Shown piece by piece: positions 1 to 12,105 of a stretch of DNA of 64,000 nucleotides (positions within the stretch are counted from its first letter, which is position 1; each line of letters begins with the position of its first letter). Under the pieces are notes generated by a model. The model made no database searches, was not told the DNA's origin, and was given only the letters and a program-made list of their open reading frames with translations. The translations under genes were made by a program, and so were the position numbers. Source of the stretch: Basidiobolus meristosporus CBS 931.73 (taxonomy: Eukaryota; Basidiobolomycota; Basidiobolomycetes; Basidiobolales; Basidiobolaceae); contig MCFE01000380.1 of assembly GCA_002104905.1 (NCBI GenBank), positions 1 through 64,000 of the forward strand, read 5' to 3'.

Positions 1-865
1 CCAATAGTCAGGATTGAATCAGAGCAGAACAATGAGAACTTTTTCACTCCAGAGGACCCTATAGTGGGGTTCAGCCTGAATAAGTGCCCAGGAATATCCC
101 AGAGGGGATCATTCCAGTGTCAAATGCAAGAAGATCCAACAGGAAAAGAAATGGCCAAAATTACTATACAAATGAGGGTACTTTTGTGCATCAACAATTG
201 AAACTTGGCCAATTTCACTCTGTCACAGAATCTAGTACCCTAACTGATTTTCCCTAACCCAAACATAACTAATCCCTGTTATGGTTTATTTTATCACTTC
301 TCAGAATTGATTTTTAGCAGTGACACCTGTTCAATTTTCTTGTGGGCATTCCATCCTCAACTGATCTGCTAAGCCTTTCCAAGTGATTAGTCACCTGGGA
401 TTTTTCCAACCACTTAGCAGTTGCCAAGACATCAGCTGATTAATGATGCAATTTTTCATTTATCTTATGCACCTATCAACACCCCAACAGATTTCAATTA
501 GTCTAGTCTCTTGGTGCTTACTAATGCAACTCAATTAGAAAAGTATAAATAAAGTTTACTGAAACTTTTGGTTTAGTGTGTGTCTCAACAAAATTAAGAA
601 TTTAACAAATCCATTCTAGTTTCTACCCAAGCTTTGCATATCTAGCACTCTCAAGAACACCAAGCCTAGCCTGCATAGCAAACCTACTCTGTTGTCTTTA
701 TAGCTCAACTCAGCTATATATAAGACCAATATTAGACCAGAACCTCTCTGCTAATATTTCTGTCACTCTTGACAATTCTAAGATTCTGCACTTAGTTGTC
801 ACTTAGGTTCAGTTAACTCATTCAAGAGTTTTAGTACACTTTTCTCTTGGATACAACAGGTACAA
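1..865. other. Non-coding, probably retrotransposon-derived
   Basis: I see no convincing gene here. The A+T-rich sequence has a promoter-like element at about 543-556 (AAGTATAAATAAAG) followed by a T-rich tail, which resembles the end of a fungal LTR, but no partner copy is visible in the window to confirm it. It leads directly into decayed copia pol sequence, so it is most likely part of the same retrotransposon cluster. Confidence 0.4.
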
Positions 866-2463
866 ACTTAGCCTATGCCAATTCAGTCCATATTGATGAA
901 CCTCAGACTTTAAAAGAGGTCCTAAATAGCCCTCACAACAATGTTTTGAAGATCTACAATGACTGAGGAATATCAGGCCCTGATGGAAAATCAAACTTGG
1001 GACTTGGTCAATTTACTAATCATCCCAAAATCAATTGGATGCAGAGGGATCTTCAAGACAAAATACAAGGCTGATGATATAATTGAAAGACACAAAGCAA
1101 GACTTGTGGCCAAAGGATACTCTCAAACAAAAGAACTTGACTGTTCTAAGACCTTTGCACCAGTAGCCAACTTTAATTCCACGAGATTAGTACTGGCTAT
1201 TGCAGCTAAATATAAGTTTTTTGTACATCAAATGGATACAAAGCTGCATTTTGGAATGGAGAACTTGATGAGCATTTATATATGGACTAGCCTGATAGGT
1301 GTGTTGACCAGAATAGCCCCCACTTGGTCTGAAAGCTTAAAAAATCTCTGCATGGTGTCAAACAATCACCTAGAGCCCTAAATTGCAAAATAGATTCATA
1401 TCTGAAATCTTTGAGTTTTAAAAGGAGTAATGCTGACTTTGGTATATACTATAAGCCAGATAGAGCAAATCCAGTTTTATTGGCTCTATATGTGGATAAT
1501 TTTATTATAGCCACCAATAACCTGGAAATACTGGCAGAGACTAAATCCAGCCTATCTTAAGAGTTCAAGATGTCCAATCTAGGAGAACTCAGTTACAACT
1601 TGGCAATAAAGTTCCTCATAGATAGAAGTACCCAGACTCTCACCCTAAGCCAATCAAAGTATATTCAAGATACACTCAAGTAGTACCAAATGGAAGATTG
1701 TAAGCCAGCAGCCACCCCAATGGAGACAAACCTTAACTTGGTCAAAACTCAACCAAATCAAGAGAGCTTGGTGCCATCTGAAAGCCCTAACTTTCTTGAT
1801 CATTGTATGACCAGCAGTTGGATGTTTGTCATGCTTGGAACATGTCCAGATATCTCATACTGAGTGGGAGCTGTCAGCCTGCATAATCAGAACTATAGAT
1901 CCAAGCAAATTGTAGCAGTTAAGCGGATTTTTAGATATCTAAAAGGAACTGCTGATATCTGCATAAGATACACTTATAAGAACTCAGAACAGGATCATGT
2001 GGGATACTCTGATGCTGGTTGGGACAAGAATTAGCAGAAGATCCACTGCAGGATGCACCTTTCTTCACTGTCAAGGAGCAATTTCATGGAATTCAAGAAA
2101 GCCACCACCTGTAGCACTCTCTATCACAGAGGCAGAGTATATGGCAGCCTGTGAAGCTACAAAAAAAGCAATGTGGTTAAGAAAGCTTCTTACAGAATCT
2201 GGCCCATGCCAAAAATGCCTATTACTTTATTTCAAGATAATCAAGGATATATACAATTAGGTAGAAATCCAACTGTTCATGCTAGAACTAAGCACATAGA
2301 TATTAGACATCATTTCAAATGTGAAGCTACAGAGAGTAACTTAGTTATCTTAACTTACTGTCCTTCAGATAAAATGATTGCAGATATATTTACCAAACCA
2401 TTAGCTAGAGACAAATTTGAATATCTTGGGTCAAAATTAGGACTAGTCAGTGTGAACATTTAG
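866..2463 (+). pseudogene. Ty1/copia pol remnant (reverse transcriptase and RNase H)
   Basis: This is a decayed copia polyprotein fragment. About 866-1380 encodes the start of the copia reverse transcriptase, recognisable from the IDEPQTLKEVL-like lead-in, TEEYQALMENQTWDLV, HKARLVAKGYSQ and FAPVANF. About 1997-2260 and 2173-2463 encode the RNase H end, including ISWNSRKPPPVALSITEAEY, then ARTKHIDIRHHF and ADIFTKPLARDKF. The parts lie in different frames, separated by stops and frameshifts (near 950, 1380, 1560, 1863 and 2190), so no functional polyprotein can be made. Gag, protease and integrase are not visible upstream. A purine-rich tract and a TGTTG LTR start follow at once, which gives the orientation. 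Confidence 0.88.
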
Positions 2464-2474
2464 CTTAGTGGGAG

Positions 2475-3268
2475 TGTTGTATAATTTGGAATTAGACCTA
2501 AATATCCACCTGACTTAGTTACTTAGATCATTACCTTCAAATCCTAGAGAATACTGACCAGATTCTGTGTTGGGATTTACTTATAATAATTTCACCAAAA
2601 TATCAGGTATCTAGAACAAGAAAATTCTCAAAGCTGACCAAACAGCCCTAAACTTGGCACACATGTTCTTGGGACCTTCTTAAATCTATTCTACATGTTG
2701 GTTATGCCAAGATCATGTAAAAGTATAAATACTTCTTTACATTCAACAAATCATTAAGTGAAAGCCACATAATCTACTTATCCTCCCAATCACTTCCAAT
2801 ATCTCCAAGACTCCTACAACAAATATCAAGTACCCAGAACATGAAAATTCTCAAATTGCTCAAACTGCCCCAAACTTTGCACACATATTTTTGGGACCTT
2901 TCTAAACCTATTCTACTTGGTTCTTATGCCAAGACCATGTAAAAGTGTAAATACTACTTTACATTCAATAAATCATTAAGTGAAGACCACATAATCTACT
3001 TGTGCTCCCAATCACATCCAATATCTCAAAGACTCTTACATCAGACATCAGGTACCCAGAACATGAAAACTCTCAAAGTTGTCAAAACAGCCCAAAACTT
3101 TGCACACATGCTCTTGAAACATTTTTAGATCTATTCTATCTGTGTATTGTGCCAAGACTATGTGAAACTATGAACAATACTTTTAAGTTCAATAAATCAT
3201 TAAGTGAAAACCATGTGATCTGCTTGTCCTCCCAGTCACTTCCAATATCTCCAAGACACTTACAACAC
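2475..3268 (+). mobile_element. Copia 3' LTR with internal 222-bp triplication
   Basis: After the RNase H stop and a purine-rich tract ending in GTGGGAG, the sequence starts TGTTGTATAATTTGG, the usual copia 3' LTR position. About 125 bp of unique LTR is followed by three head-to-tail copies of a 222-bp segment starting near 2601, 2824 and 3046. Each copy carries a TATA-like box (GTATAAATAC in the first), most an AATAAATCATTAAG-like motif, and all a CCAATCACTTCCAATATCTCC-like block. The LTR start also matches the solo LTR at 46.2 kb, which has only one copy of the unit. The right end is set by the start of gypsy-like sequence near 3290 and is approximate. Confidence 0.75.
2601..3268 (+). repeat. 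Three tandem copies of a 222-bp LTR unit
   Basis: Units start near 2601, 2824 and 3046, giving a spacing of 222-223 bp. All share the order AGAACA(A/T)GAAAA, TTTGCACACAT, AAGTGAA and TATCTC(C/A)AAGAC, with scattered substitutions that show they are not very recent. The spacing is constant, so this is a tandem duplication within an LTR rather than separate insertions. Confidence 0.8.
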
Positions 3269-3289
3269 TTATCAGCCAGCCTCTTTCCC

Positions 3290-4478
3290 AGAAACCCAGT
3301 CCCAAGCTTGATGATACTATGCAAATTGACAGTGCTAGATACAAGCAACTTACAAAAGAAGAAAGATCCAGATGTCAGCAGGCAAGCCTCTGCCTTGACT
3401 ATGGCCAGCCAGGCCACTTTGCCAAGCCCTGTCCTATCAAGAGGTCCAGCTTCAAACTCCTGCCCTTATCAAGTGAACAGTCTTCTCCATAACTGTTGGG
3501 AAACTCCAATATCTAGTTACAATGACAGGGTTGCAACTGGATCCTCCAACAAAAATTCAACATATTCAAGATACATCATATGCTACTAAGTCTATCCAGT
3601 CCTGAAGAATGCCTGTTAACATCCGCATCCTTGAATCCAGCCCTGTCCATGTCCTTGCCCTCATAGGTTCTGATGCTTCCTCCTGTTTCATTGATCAATC
3701 CTTTGTCCAGAGGCACAGAATCTCTACTGTCCTGAAATCCTGTCCTGTCCATGTTAAAAATTATTGATGGAAGATCCCTCTCTTCTGATGCTGTTACCCA
3801 TGAGACATGTCTACTCCAGCTGTCAAGTACTAGTCACCATGAGACACTAGCATGCAACATCATCAACTCTCCCCACTACTCCATAGTCCTTGAAGCTCAT
3901 GGCAAAGTCACCATAAGCTATCAACTGAAATTCCCCAGAATACACTATGCCAACTCTGCAAAGATATTTAACTCTGTAGGTAAAGGACAACCTCTCTCCA
4001 AGCTTTCCCAGAGACAGGAGCCTGTCATTGCTGAAGTGACCACCTCTGATGTAAAACCTGCTAAGTATCAAGAGTTTGCCCATGTCTATGACAAGAAGAA
4101 AGCCAATCTACCCCTAGCCCATAGACCCTATGATTGTCCCATTGACCTTGAAGACAGAAACCCCCCCCCTTTGGTACTATTGACGACCTCTTGCAATCTG
4201 AGTTGAAAGAACTCCATGGCTATATCCAAGAAAACCTCCAGAAAGGTTTTATTCAGCACTCTAAGTCCCCAGCTGGTGCCCCAATCCTTTTTGTCAAAAA
4301 AAAGGATGGTACCCTAAGAATGTGTGTAGACCACTGTGCACTGAATAAGATCACAATCAAGAACCGGTACCCTTTGCCCTTGATCAACACCCTGTTGGAT
4401 CAACTCTCCACTGCTAAAGTATTTACTAAAATTGACCTTTGGGCTTTACCATTCACCATCCGGCTTTTTGTACATTGA
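3290..4478 (+). pseudogene. Ty3/gypsy gag-pol remnant, truncated in reverse transcriptase
   Basis: Around 3310-3450 one frame reads as the end of a gypsy Gag with a CCHC-type knuckle in which the second cysteine is a tyrosine (CLDYGQPGHFAKPC). About 3640-3720 resembles a retropepsin, but the expected D-S/T-G triad reads GSD, so the catalytic aspartate is misplaced. From 3751 to 4478 the reading continues in shifted frames into the start of reverse transcriptase: [53 protein letters not shown]. Homology stops abruptly near 4440, before the YxDD motif, and RNase H and integrase are absent. Frameshifts near 3600 and 4190 confirm decay. Confidence 0.85.
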
Positions 4479-6864
4479 TTGTTGTAGCAAAAGTAGGGCA
4501 TTCATGCTCACTAGTGAATGGTGTTTGAAACGCCATTCGATGTAAAAGGTCTCGGAAAAGTTCGGGTGCTTTCGGAGAAATCCCAACATTTGCTATCATG
4601 GAATGTTTCCACAACCCACAAGCGATAGAAGAAGACTACGAACGGTCGAACAAGCTTCGAAGATAGTGGTGGGCAGATAATGAAGTGCCAACGTCACCTA
4701 ACAAACTGGCCGGTTGAAAAGTCGGAAATCTGAATATCAATACTGATCAAGATCACCATCACTTCTGACGTGAAGAGGGGGCCGACAATTCACATTAGAT
4801 TAGAGTGTGAATAGGCTAATTGCCATCACACCATTATTAATATTACAAAATCCCAAAATATGCTGGGATTGATATACGAGAGTAACTCCGATAATCATTA
4901 GTCAGCTTGAATTGATAGTCGACTTGTTGGAATCACATCTAAATGATGATCAACGATACTTCTAAGGAAATCACAAACAAGAATATGGATGATCCAGTTT
5001 AAAACAATCGTATGATATTTTAAATGGCGCCGGCATCGCTTGAGATTGGATGCTCAAGGTGTTGAAGCACTATCCGCAAACAAACAGCCCAGTTGAGAGA
5101 GCGCCTTATGGAGAATATCCAGCTAATACGGCATTACTGATGTCGATTTGAAGGCCTCTGCGGGATGGGTTCAGTTCTTTGTATCACCATTCGATAAGAT
5201 AGCAGGAATCGATTAGGTGGTGAATCCGAGATGGTGCATACAAGTCCTATAGACAGGGGTGGCAAGACAGATAGAAGCAGGGTTAGGGTGGCAAGATAGA
5301 TACAAGCTCAGCTGCTGGGACTAACATGTGTTACCAGGCATTTCTAATGGAAGGTCATCATCCATCCTGTACGAGAGCATACTGAAATAGACCGGCACCA
5401 TCGGGAAAATGGGAAAACTTTGCTTCTTGCGCTACTCGATCGACAAATTGAAACCGCGAATGTTTTGGTAAGCTTCAGCATAGTTCTGGGAAGTTTGGTT
5501 GCGGTCATTGAGGCTTTGAAACAGAAAGTAAGGTGTTATATTAAATGCTCGCTGTACCAGCTCTGTTAGTAAGCTCTGCATACGATACGCGTATATTCAC
5601 CCATGAAACAATCCGAGTTATTGGAGTGATGCTCTGGTGGATTGGAGAATAGACCAATTAACACCAAGGCTTCTTCCATTGGATCATGCCATACAGTGAC
5701 AACCTCAACAGATCGATAAGCAGGCATACGCCAGAGACATATTATGTAGTTGAGCATGGATGTGACTAGCTTACTATAACAAGGGGGAAAGCGTAAATGA
5801 AAATGGCCTATCGTAGAACATGTGCTATCTTCATGGTAGCTGGTCATTACGGCATCAGTTGAATCCAGTTCGAAAAGAGCTAGGCATTCGTTCCCAGAAA
5901 TAAGGTTACATCACCGGCAACTAGATTCTGTTTGATGTCATGGACTATGTAAGATGCTCAAGCAAATCCCGTCTCCGCGAACATATCCTGGAAACAGCCA
6001 TTGCCCCAAAAAGTGCTGCTTCTATCATAGTGATCGTAACATTCGAAGGTTGTACTCGCACCAAACCGGTTTCCTCCACTGGATTTGGCAATGCAAGCAC
6101 TGTCCTCAATCGTGACGACCACCTAATCTCTGATGACTGACCATCGTCATCATGAGTAGTGAAAATCCGTTGTCAAATCCGAAAATATTCACTGTCACGG
6201 AGTTGGCGTTAGATTGGCGGGAGTGGGTTTGGTGAGGAGCGATCCCCTAACCCTAGATCATACCTACGCCGATGGGATTGGTCAAAGCTGTCTCATCTGC
6301 AAGTGTTACTGAGCCCACATCCGGTTTGGAAAGCCAATTTTTTTGAGGCGTCGCCCAATCAAGAGCGCGTTCAGCCGGTCACATTTGCTCAATGAAAAGT
6401 GCACCGCCTAGGCGTAGAGCATTCAGGCATATTTTTTAGGCCTGAGAAAGCGATCGCACAATAATTGCCCAAATTCACTCAATGATATTTGCTGCTCAGG
6501 GGAATTGCCATCAACCTAATGAGTAGAGGTTTTTCATTCATAACCCATATGAATTTGCCAAAAAATGAACCAATGATGACCTATCAATCCCCATTTAAGG
6601 AATCCAAATATGCCTTCGACTTCCTAAATCATGGCGACTTTAAATTAATATAAGGGCGCAATGGGTTGCCGTGCTCCCTCAACTCAGCCTTGTACATTCT
6701 TTCTTAGCTTGGGGATTCCTTTGGTTTTGTTCTTATTGTCGGAGAATAGAACCGATTTAGCTGGCAAGTTTCCTTCAAACAATCAGTTTTGAGTAGATAT
6801 ACCATAGCACCCTTCACACTGTGAATTTAAGTTCCGAGGCCGAATTCTAGCTAAACTTCCCATC
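4479..6864. other. Intergenic, no gene recognised
   Basis: About 2.4 kb separates the gypsy remnant from the first transporter gene. Open frames are short and show no family signature. It contains the upstream region of the transporter, with an AATATAAGGG element near 6645-6655 that could act as a TATA box. Confidence 0.5.
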
Positions 6865-8375
6865 ATGTCGGTTACCGAAACAGAACTACCTCTTCACAAA
6901 GGCTCCCGTATGCTTAGCGGAGCCAAGGGGCTTTGTGACTCCCCTGTAGCCTGGTTGATCATGTATTTCTTCTTCAACCTTGGTTTGACCCTGTACAATA
7001 AGGCCGTCATGCAATTGTTCGATTTTGGCTTCCCCTGGACTCTCACAGGAATCCACACTCTTTGCGGCGCTATCGGCTCCTACCTGCTTTACCTCTTTGG
7101 TGTGTTCAAGCCAAGAAAGCTGGGAGAGAGAGAGAACACCATCATGCTTGCATTCTCGGTGTTGTACACCCTGAACATTGCCATCAGCAACGTGTCACTG
7201 TAAGTACACCTCCACTGGATTCCTTGTTATCCACATCACACGCCATGAAACACGTTGAGCTAACAGGTTGCCTCGAACTTTTCTATTCTCTGCTTGCTCA
7301 TCGAATGTGCCATCTGCAGTCATCTTGTCACAGTTCCGGTAAGTAGCAGACAACAGTCGCACTAGATAGATAGATAGATAGACAAAGAGAGGTGGGGGAG
7401 GAGTCAAGAGATCTGAGGATGAAAGTACTAACTCGGAGTTGTTATTCCATGATTTAGTTCCACCAAGTAGTCAGAGCAATGACCCCGCTTTTCACGATCA
7501 TTCTGTCGGTTGCCTGTTTGAAAGCCAGCTATTCCAAGATGACATACATTTCACTTTTGCCCGTAAGTAGTCTTTTTTACTTGACAATGGATAGAGTGTG
7601 AGGTGCGGTGTGTGGGGGGGGGAGGCGCCCAAGTGAGGACTGAGGGTGTAAGAGTTTGGAGTGGTTGTTGAGTACACATTTGGCTAACTGAAAGACCATT
7701 GTTGGCGTTGTCGATTGTAGGTGATCTTTGGAGTGGGGTTTGCCACCTTCGGAGACTACTACTTCACGGCGATGGGCTTCTTCTTGACCGTCCTTGGAAC
7801 AGTGTTGGCGGCCGTGAAGACCGTGGTGACCAACAAGGTGCAGACCAGCGGATTGAAGCTTCACCCATTGGATTTGCTGTACCGGATGTCACCCCTTGCC
7901 TTCATGCAGACCGTCATGTATGCCTACATGACCGGAGAGCTTGAGGCAGTGGCTGTCTTCGCACGGACCGAGATGAGCTGGACCCTGGTGATTGCGTTGG
8001 TGGTGAACGGAGTGATCGCATTCTTCCTGAATGTGGTCAGCTTCACCGCGAACAAGAAGACCTCAGCACTGACCATGACCGTGGCCGGGAACGTGAAGCA
8101 GGTGTTGTCGATCGTGTTGGCAGTGACCATCTTCAACCTGGACATCTCTGCCATGAACGGGATTGGGATTGTGCTCACTCTGCTCGGAGGAGTGTGGTAT
8201 ACGTAAGTAGCGAGCGATGAGACGATTGTTCGGGATCAGAGAGCTAACGAGCGATTGGTTGTGCGTGAATAGGTATATTGAATACAAGGAGAAGGAGAGC
8301 AAAGCGAAACTGAAGTCACAGATGGCGAATGAACAGCAACAACGCTTAATATCTGTTCGGACCGAGAAGATTTAG
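6865..8375 (+). CDS. Triose-phosphate/nucleotide-sugar transporter family protein, copy 1
   Basis: A multi-pass carrier of the TPT/DMT family, which exchanges sugar phosphates or nucleotide sugars across Golgi or ER membranes; the substrate cannot be assigned. Five exons join in frame: 6865-7199, 7320-7338, 7458-7562, 7721-8202 and 8273-8375, giving 347 residues. Family blocks are PVAWLIMYFFFNLGLTLYNK, NVSLHLVTVPFHQVVRAMTP, YISLLPVIFGVGFATFGDYY and NGVIAFFLNVVSF, then NKKTSALTMTVAGNVKQV. Exon 2 is a 19-nt microexon supplying the HLVTVP part of a conserved loop; without it the frame breaks. The C-terminus is a lysine- and glutamate-rich tail. A near-identical paralogue starts 2.2 kb downstream; only the first 23 residues, the last few and the UTRs differ. 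Confidence 0.9.
7320..7338 (+). other. 19-nt microexon of transporter copy 1
   Basis: Intron 1 (7200-7319) begins GTAAGT and ends CTGCAG; intron 2 (7339-7457) begins GTAAGT and ends TTTAG. The 19 nt between restore the frame from a phase-2 split leucine codon and encode HLVTVP, which matches the conserved TPT-family text between NVSL and FHQVVRAM. Confidence 0.8.
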
Positions 8376-10586
8376 GCCTAACAATACTCTTCTTGATTCA
8401 GTACCATCCATTCTAACCCCTTAAAGCAACCCATTTTCATCGAATCTGGTTGATGAATTCAACAATGTCATTCGCTGACTTTAGAATCCATGTTTTATGA
8501 TACTCGTGAGGACACTATCTGTATCACTAACATCTCATTTGCACTTGGCCATTTACGCACAGTTGTGGTAGAACTCGCATTCACCATGGTTCAGCTTAGT
8601 TGTAAAACTTTGTAATCTTTGCCATCAACACCCTGTTTCTTTGAGCTGTTGTTTGTTTCAGCTATTATGTACCATAGTATTACAAATTCCCATTTTATCC
8701 CGACATCGTTTCATTTCACTATTAGTCCCACATTCCTGTTGCAGAACTCCAACCCCAAAGCACCAGACCGCATGGGTCTAGCTCTAAGCCATACAATAAA
8801 CCCTTATCACATTCCCAAATCGAACCATGCGCACTCCAACTCCATCTATGATCACCACCCCCATCATTTCTGGGATATTGTCCTTAATGAAATAAAGGAG
8901 AAAATCAAATCCAGATCAGATATGAAATTCCATTTTATTCTCCCATCAATTTTCGCAGGCTCTTCCGGACAACTTGGTGGATATCGCGGAGATGCCAACC
9001 TAGTATCTATTCAATGATATTAAATCCAGGAGCACGTGGACAGGCCAAGGGCCCACTGGTACATCCACCATGAGCTAATCACCAACGGGTTACCGGATTT
9101 AGAACAGAAACTTAATTAAATTTTACCACTACCAACTTGAGCACTGCCGGCCAATCAGTATGGTGGTGATGAGTGCTGGCGTATGTGTAGAAAAAGCACC
9201 TATTCATCGCAGCCAATGCCAACCATATCCTCCGAACTCTAGCAAAGTTAAAGTTACGATACGCCATCTCCATCCATACAACCTGCTTATTCCATTTTAC
9301 CACTCGGAGGGTTGGGGGAAGTTCACGCCAAAAACCTCGCCATATATGGGCTCGTTTATCGATCCACGAGTCCACTAGTACCGTTGAAGACCGCGGTTCG
9401 ATATCCGCCTAATCGATGACGTCTGTAGGGTTGGGTACACGCCTAATTACGGCCCTATGTGTCATCATCGGTGGTATATTCGGAGTTGAGCTCCTATTCA
9501 TGGAAGGGTGCGGGCAAGCACAACACAGCGATTACTTTGAAGCTATCCATCAGCATCTTCATACGCCTTTGTTATCCACTGATCAGCAATACAAACCATA
9601 CGTTACCCAAGATGAAATAGGAAAGCAGGGGTGGACTGTACCTGACTGATATTCTTACTGCCACCTACATTCGAGTAAGTGGTAAGGCTGGTTAGGGTTA
9701 GGAATGACTGACGAAGCATCAAGCCACTTGACAGCAAGTTTCAAAAATTAATCTCAGGCTGTGGATAATTAGTGTGGTGCGTGGATCTGCCAAGCTTACT
9801 GGGCCAACAGAAACAAGGTCATTCTGACGCAACCATTAATGAAAATTCCATCTAATCAGTGATAAAGTTCAAGCTTTCCGGTCTAACGAGAGGGAGCCTA
9901 GGATGCATGAAAAAGGTTATCCTGGAGCGACATAGTTAGATGCCTGCACGTATAATCGATGGTGCAAATTTCGTCCAACGGAGTTCAGGTTTGGTTTACT
10001 CATCCCCTGAAGAAGTGCTGCATTATCTAACCGTGCTAACCACAACAATAAGTATCGCTTAAGGATCCGACTCCGGATTTTTCTCATTACCACGCACCAT
10101 TGGCTACACAAATAATTATTTCATGATGTTGCCGGTTGCCTAATCCATTCTCCAATTCAAATTAGTGCTCGGTAATAATGGCAGTAATAAAGGTAAGGAA
10201 GGAAAACTGTCGAAATCCGGTTTTTTTTCCTAAATGAGATAGAGGCACCAGAGCCAGAGGCCTTCATTATGTGTAAATGAGATGCCAGTGACCTAGTTGA
10301 AGATGGGATTTACCCCATAGTGGCCTATTACATATATATATATGCTGCTCCAATCACATCCAATAGATGCTCAACTAATGTAACGTACTTCTGCAGAGGC
10401 TCGGTGCTTATATAACGGAGTCCAGAGCGCTGTCAAATCCAGCTAGCAGTCTTTTTCTTGCCCTTTCCCCCTGGCGTCTTATAGTGCGGGTCAACACATT
10501 CAATTAGCAAACGCCAACAGTGACTAGTTCATCTGATTCATACCACATATATCCTCGTCCCCTCCTATCAAGTTGTTGAAAAGATT
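8376..10586. other. Intergenic spacer between transporter paralogues
   Basis: About 2.2 kb with only short unsupported frames. It shows no obvious similarity to the sequence upstream of copy 1, so the two genes have different promoters. A TATATAA-like element lies near 10410, about 175 bp before the start of copy 2. A short GGTTAGGGTTAGG tract is at about 9690. Confidence 0.5.
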
Positions 10587-12105
10587 ATGTCCGTCGCTCA
10601 AGTAGAACTACCGCTTCACAAAGCCACCCGCACACCTGCGCTCACAGGTGGTAGAGGACTGTGGGACTCCCCTGTAGCCTGGTTGATCATGTATTTCTTC
10701 TTCAACCTTGGTTTGACCCTGTACAATAAGGCCGTCATGCAATTGTTCGATTTTGGCTTCCCCTGGACTCTCACAGGAATCCACACTCTTTGCGGCGCTA
10801 TCGGCTCCTACCTGCTTTACCTCTTTGGTGTGTTCAAGCCAAGAAAGCTGGGAGAGAGAGAGAACACCATCATGCTTGCATTCTCGGTGTTGTACACCCT
10901 GAACATTGCCATCAGCAACGTGTCACTGTAAGTACACCTCCACTGGATTCCTTGTTATCCACATCACACGCCATGAAACACGTTGAGCTAACAGGTTGCC
11001 TCGAACTTTTCTATTCTCTGCTTGCTCATCGAATGTGCCATCTGCAGTCATCTTGTCACAGTTCCGGTAAGTAGCAGACAACAGTTGCGCTAGATGGATA
11101 GATAGACAAAGAGAGGTGGGGGAGGAGTCAAGAGATCTGAGGATGAAAGTACTAACTCGGAGTTGTTATTCCATGATTTAGTTCCACCAAGTAGTCAGAG
11201 CAATGACCCCGCTTTTCACCATCATTCTGTCGGTTGCCTGTTTGAAAGCCAGCTATTCCAAGATGACATACATTTCACTTTTGCCCGTAAGTAGTCTTTT
11301 TTACTTGACAATGGATAGAGTATGAGGTGCGGTGCGTGTGTGGGGGGGGAGGAGGCGCCCAAGTGAGGACTGAGGGTGTAAGAGTTTGGAGTGGTTGTTG
11401 AGTACACATTTGGCTAACTGAAAGACCATTGTTGGCGTTATCGATTGTAGGTGATCTTTGGAGTGGGGTTTGCCACCTTCGGAGACTACTACTTCACGGC
11501 GATGGGCTTCTTCTTGACCGTCCTTGGAACAGTGTTGGCGGCGGTGAAGACCGTGGTGACCAACAAGGTGCAGACCAGCGGACTGAAGCTTCACCCGTTG
11601 GATTTGCTGTACCGGATGTCACCCCTTGCCTTCATGCAGACCGTCATGTATGCCTACATGACCGGAGAGCTTGAGGCAGTGGCTGTCTTCGCACGGACCG
11701 AGATGAGCTGGACCCTGGTGATTGCGTTGGTGGTGAACGGAGTGATCGCATTCTTCCTGAATGTGGTCAGCTTCACCGCGAACAAGAAGACCTCAGCACT
11801 GACCATGACCGTGGCCGGGAACGTGAAGCAGGTGTTGTCGATCGTGTTGGCAGTGACCATCTTCAACCTGGACATCTCTGCCATGAACGGGATTGGGATT
11901 GCGCTCACCCTGCTCGGAGGAGTGTGGTATACGTAAGTAGCGAGTGATAAGACGATTGTTCGGGATCAGAGAGCTAACGAGCGATTGGTTGTGCGTGAAT
12001 AGGTATATCGAATACAAGGAGAAGGAGAGCAAAGCGAAACTGAAGTCACAGATGGCGAATGAACAGCAACAACGCTTAATATCCGTTCAAACTGAGAAAG
12101 TATAA
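10587..12105 (+). CDS. Triose-phosphate/nucleotide-sugar transporter family protein, copy 2
   Basis: Paralogue of the gene at 6865-8375 with the same five-exon structure: 10587-10927, 11048-11066, 11182-11286, 11451-11932 and 12003-12105, giving 349 residues. From about 10660 to 12083 the two copies differ at only a handful of positions; introns 1 and 4 are identical or nearly so, intron 2 differs in the count of a GATA repeat and intron 3 by a small G/T-rich indel. Coding differences in the core are almost all silent; one changes Val to Ala in the last membrane segment (GIGIVLTLL against GIGIALTLL). The N-terminal about 25 residues (MSVAQVELPLHKATRTPALT) and the 3' end differ. Role as for copy 1; substrate unknown. 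Confidence 0.9.
11048..11066 (+). other. 19-nt microexon of transporter copy 2
   Basis: Same sequence and splice sites as the microexon of copy 1 (introns 10928-11047 and 11067-11185). It encodes HLVTVP and restores the reading frame. Confidence 0.8.

Noticed and set aside
3136-3417. Minus-strand open frame in the retrotransposon cluster
   Set aside because: It lies across the LTR repeat and gag remnant; it has no domain and reads against the element.
5566-5847. Minus-strand frame of 93 codons in the 4.5-6.9 kb spacer
   Set aside because: No motif, no nearby exons and no promoter evidence; I could not support it as a gene.
7062-7346. Alternative frame spanning exon 1 and intron 1 of the transporter
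   Set aside because: It repeats exactly in copy 2 because the DNA is duplicated; it is not conserved as protein and crosses real splice sites.
7364-7381. GATA simple repeat in intron 2 of the transporter
   Set aside because: A short microsatellite that varies between the two copies; useful as evidence of slippage, not a regulatory element I can support.
9385-9660. Possible tRNA or small gene near GGTTCGATATCC
   Set aside because: The T-arm-like text is not followed by a plausible acceptor stem and no anticodon arm can be folded upstream.
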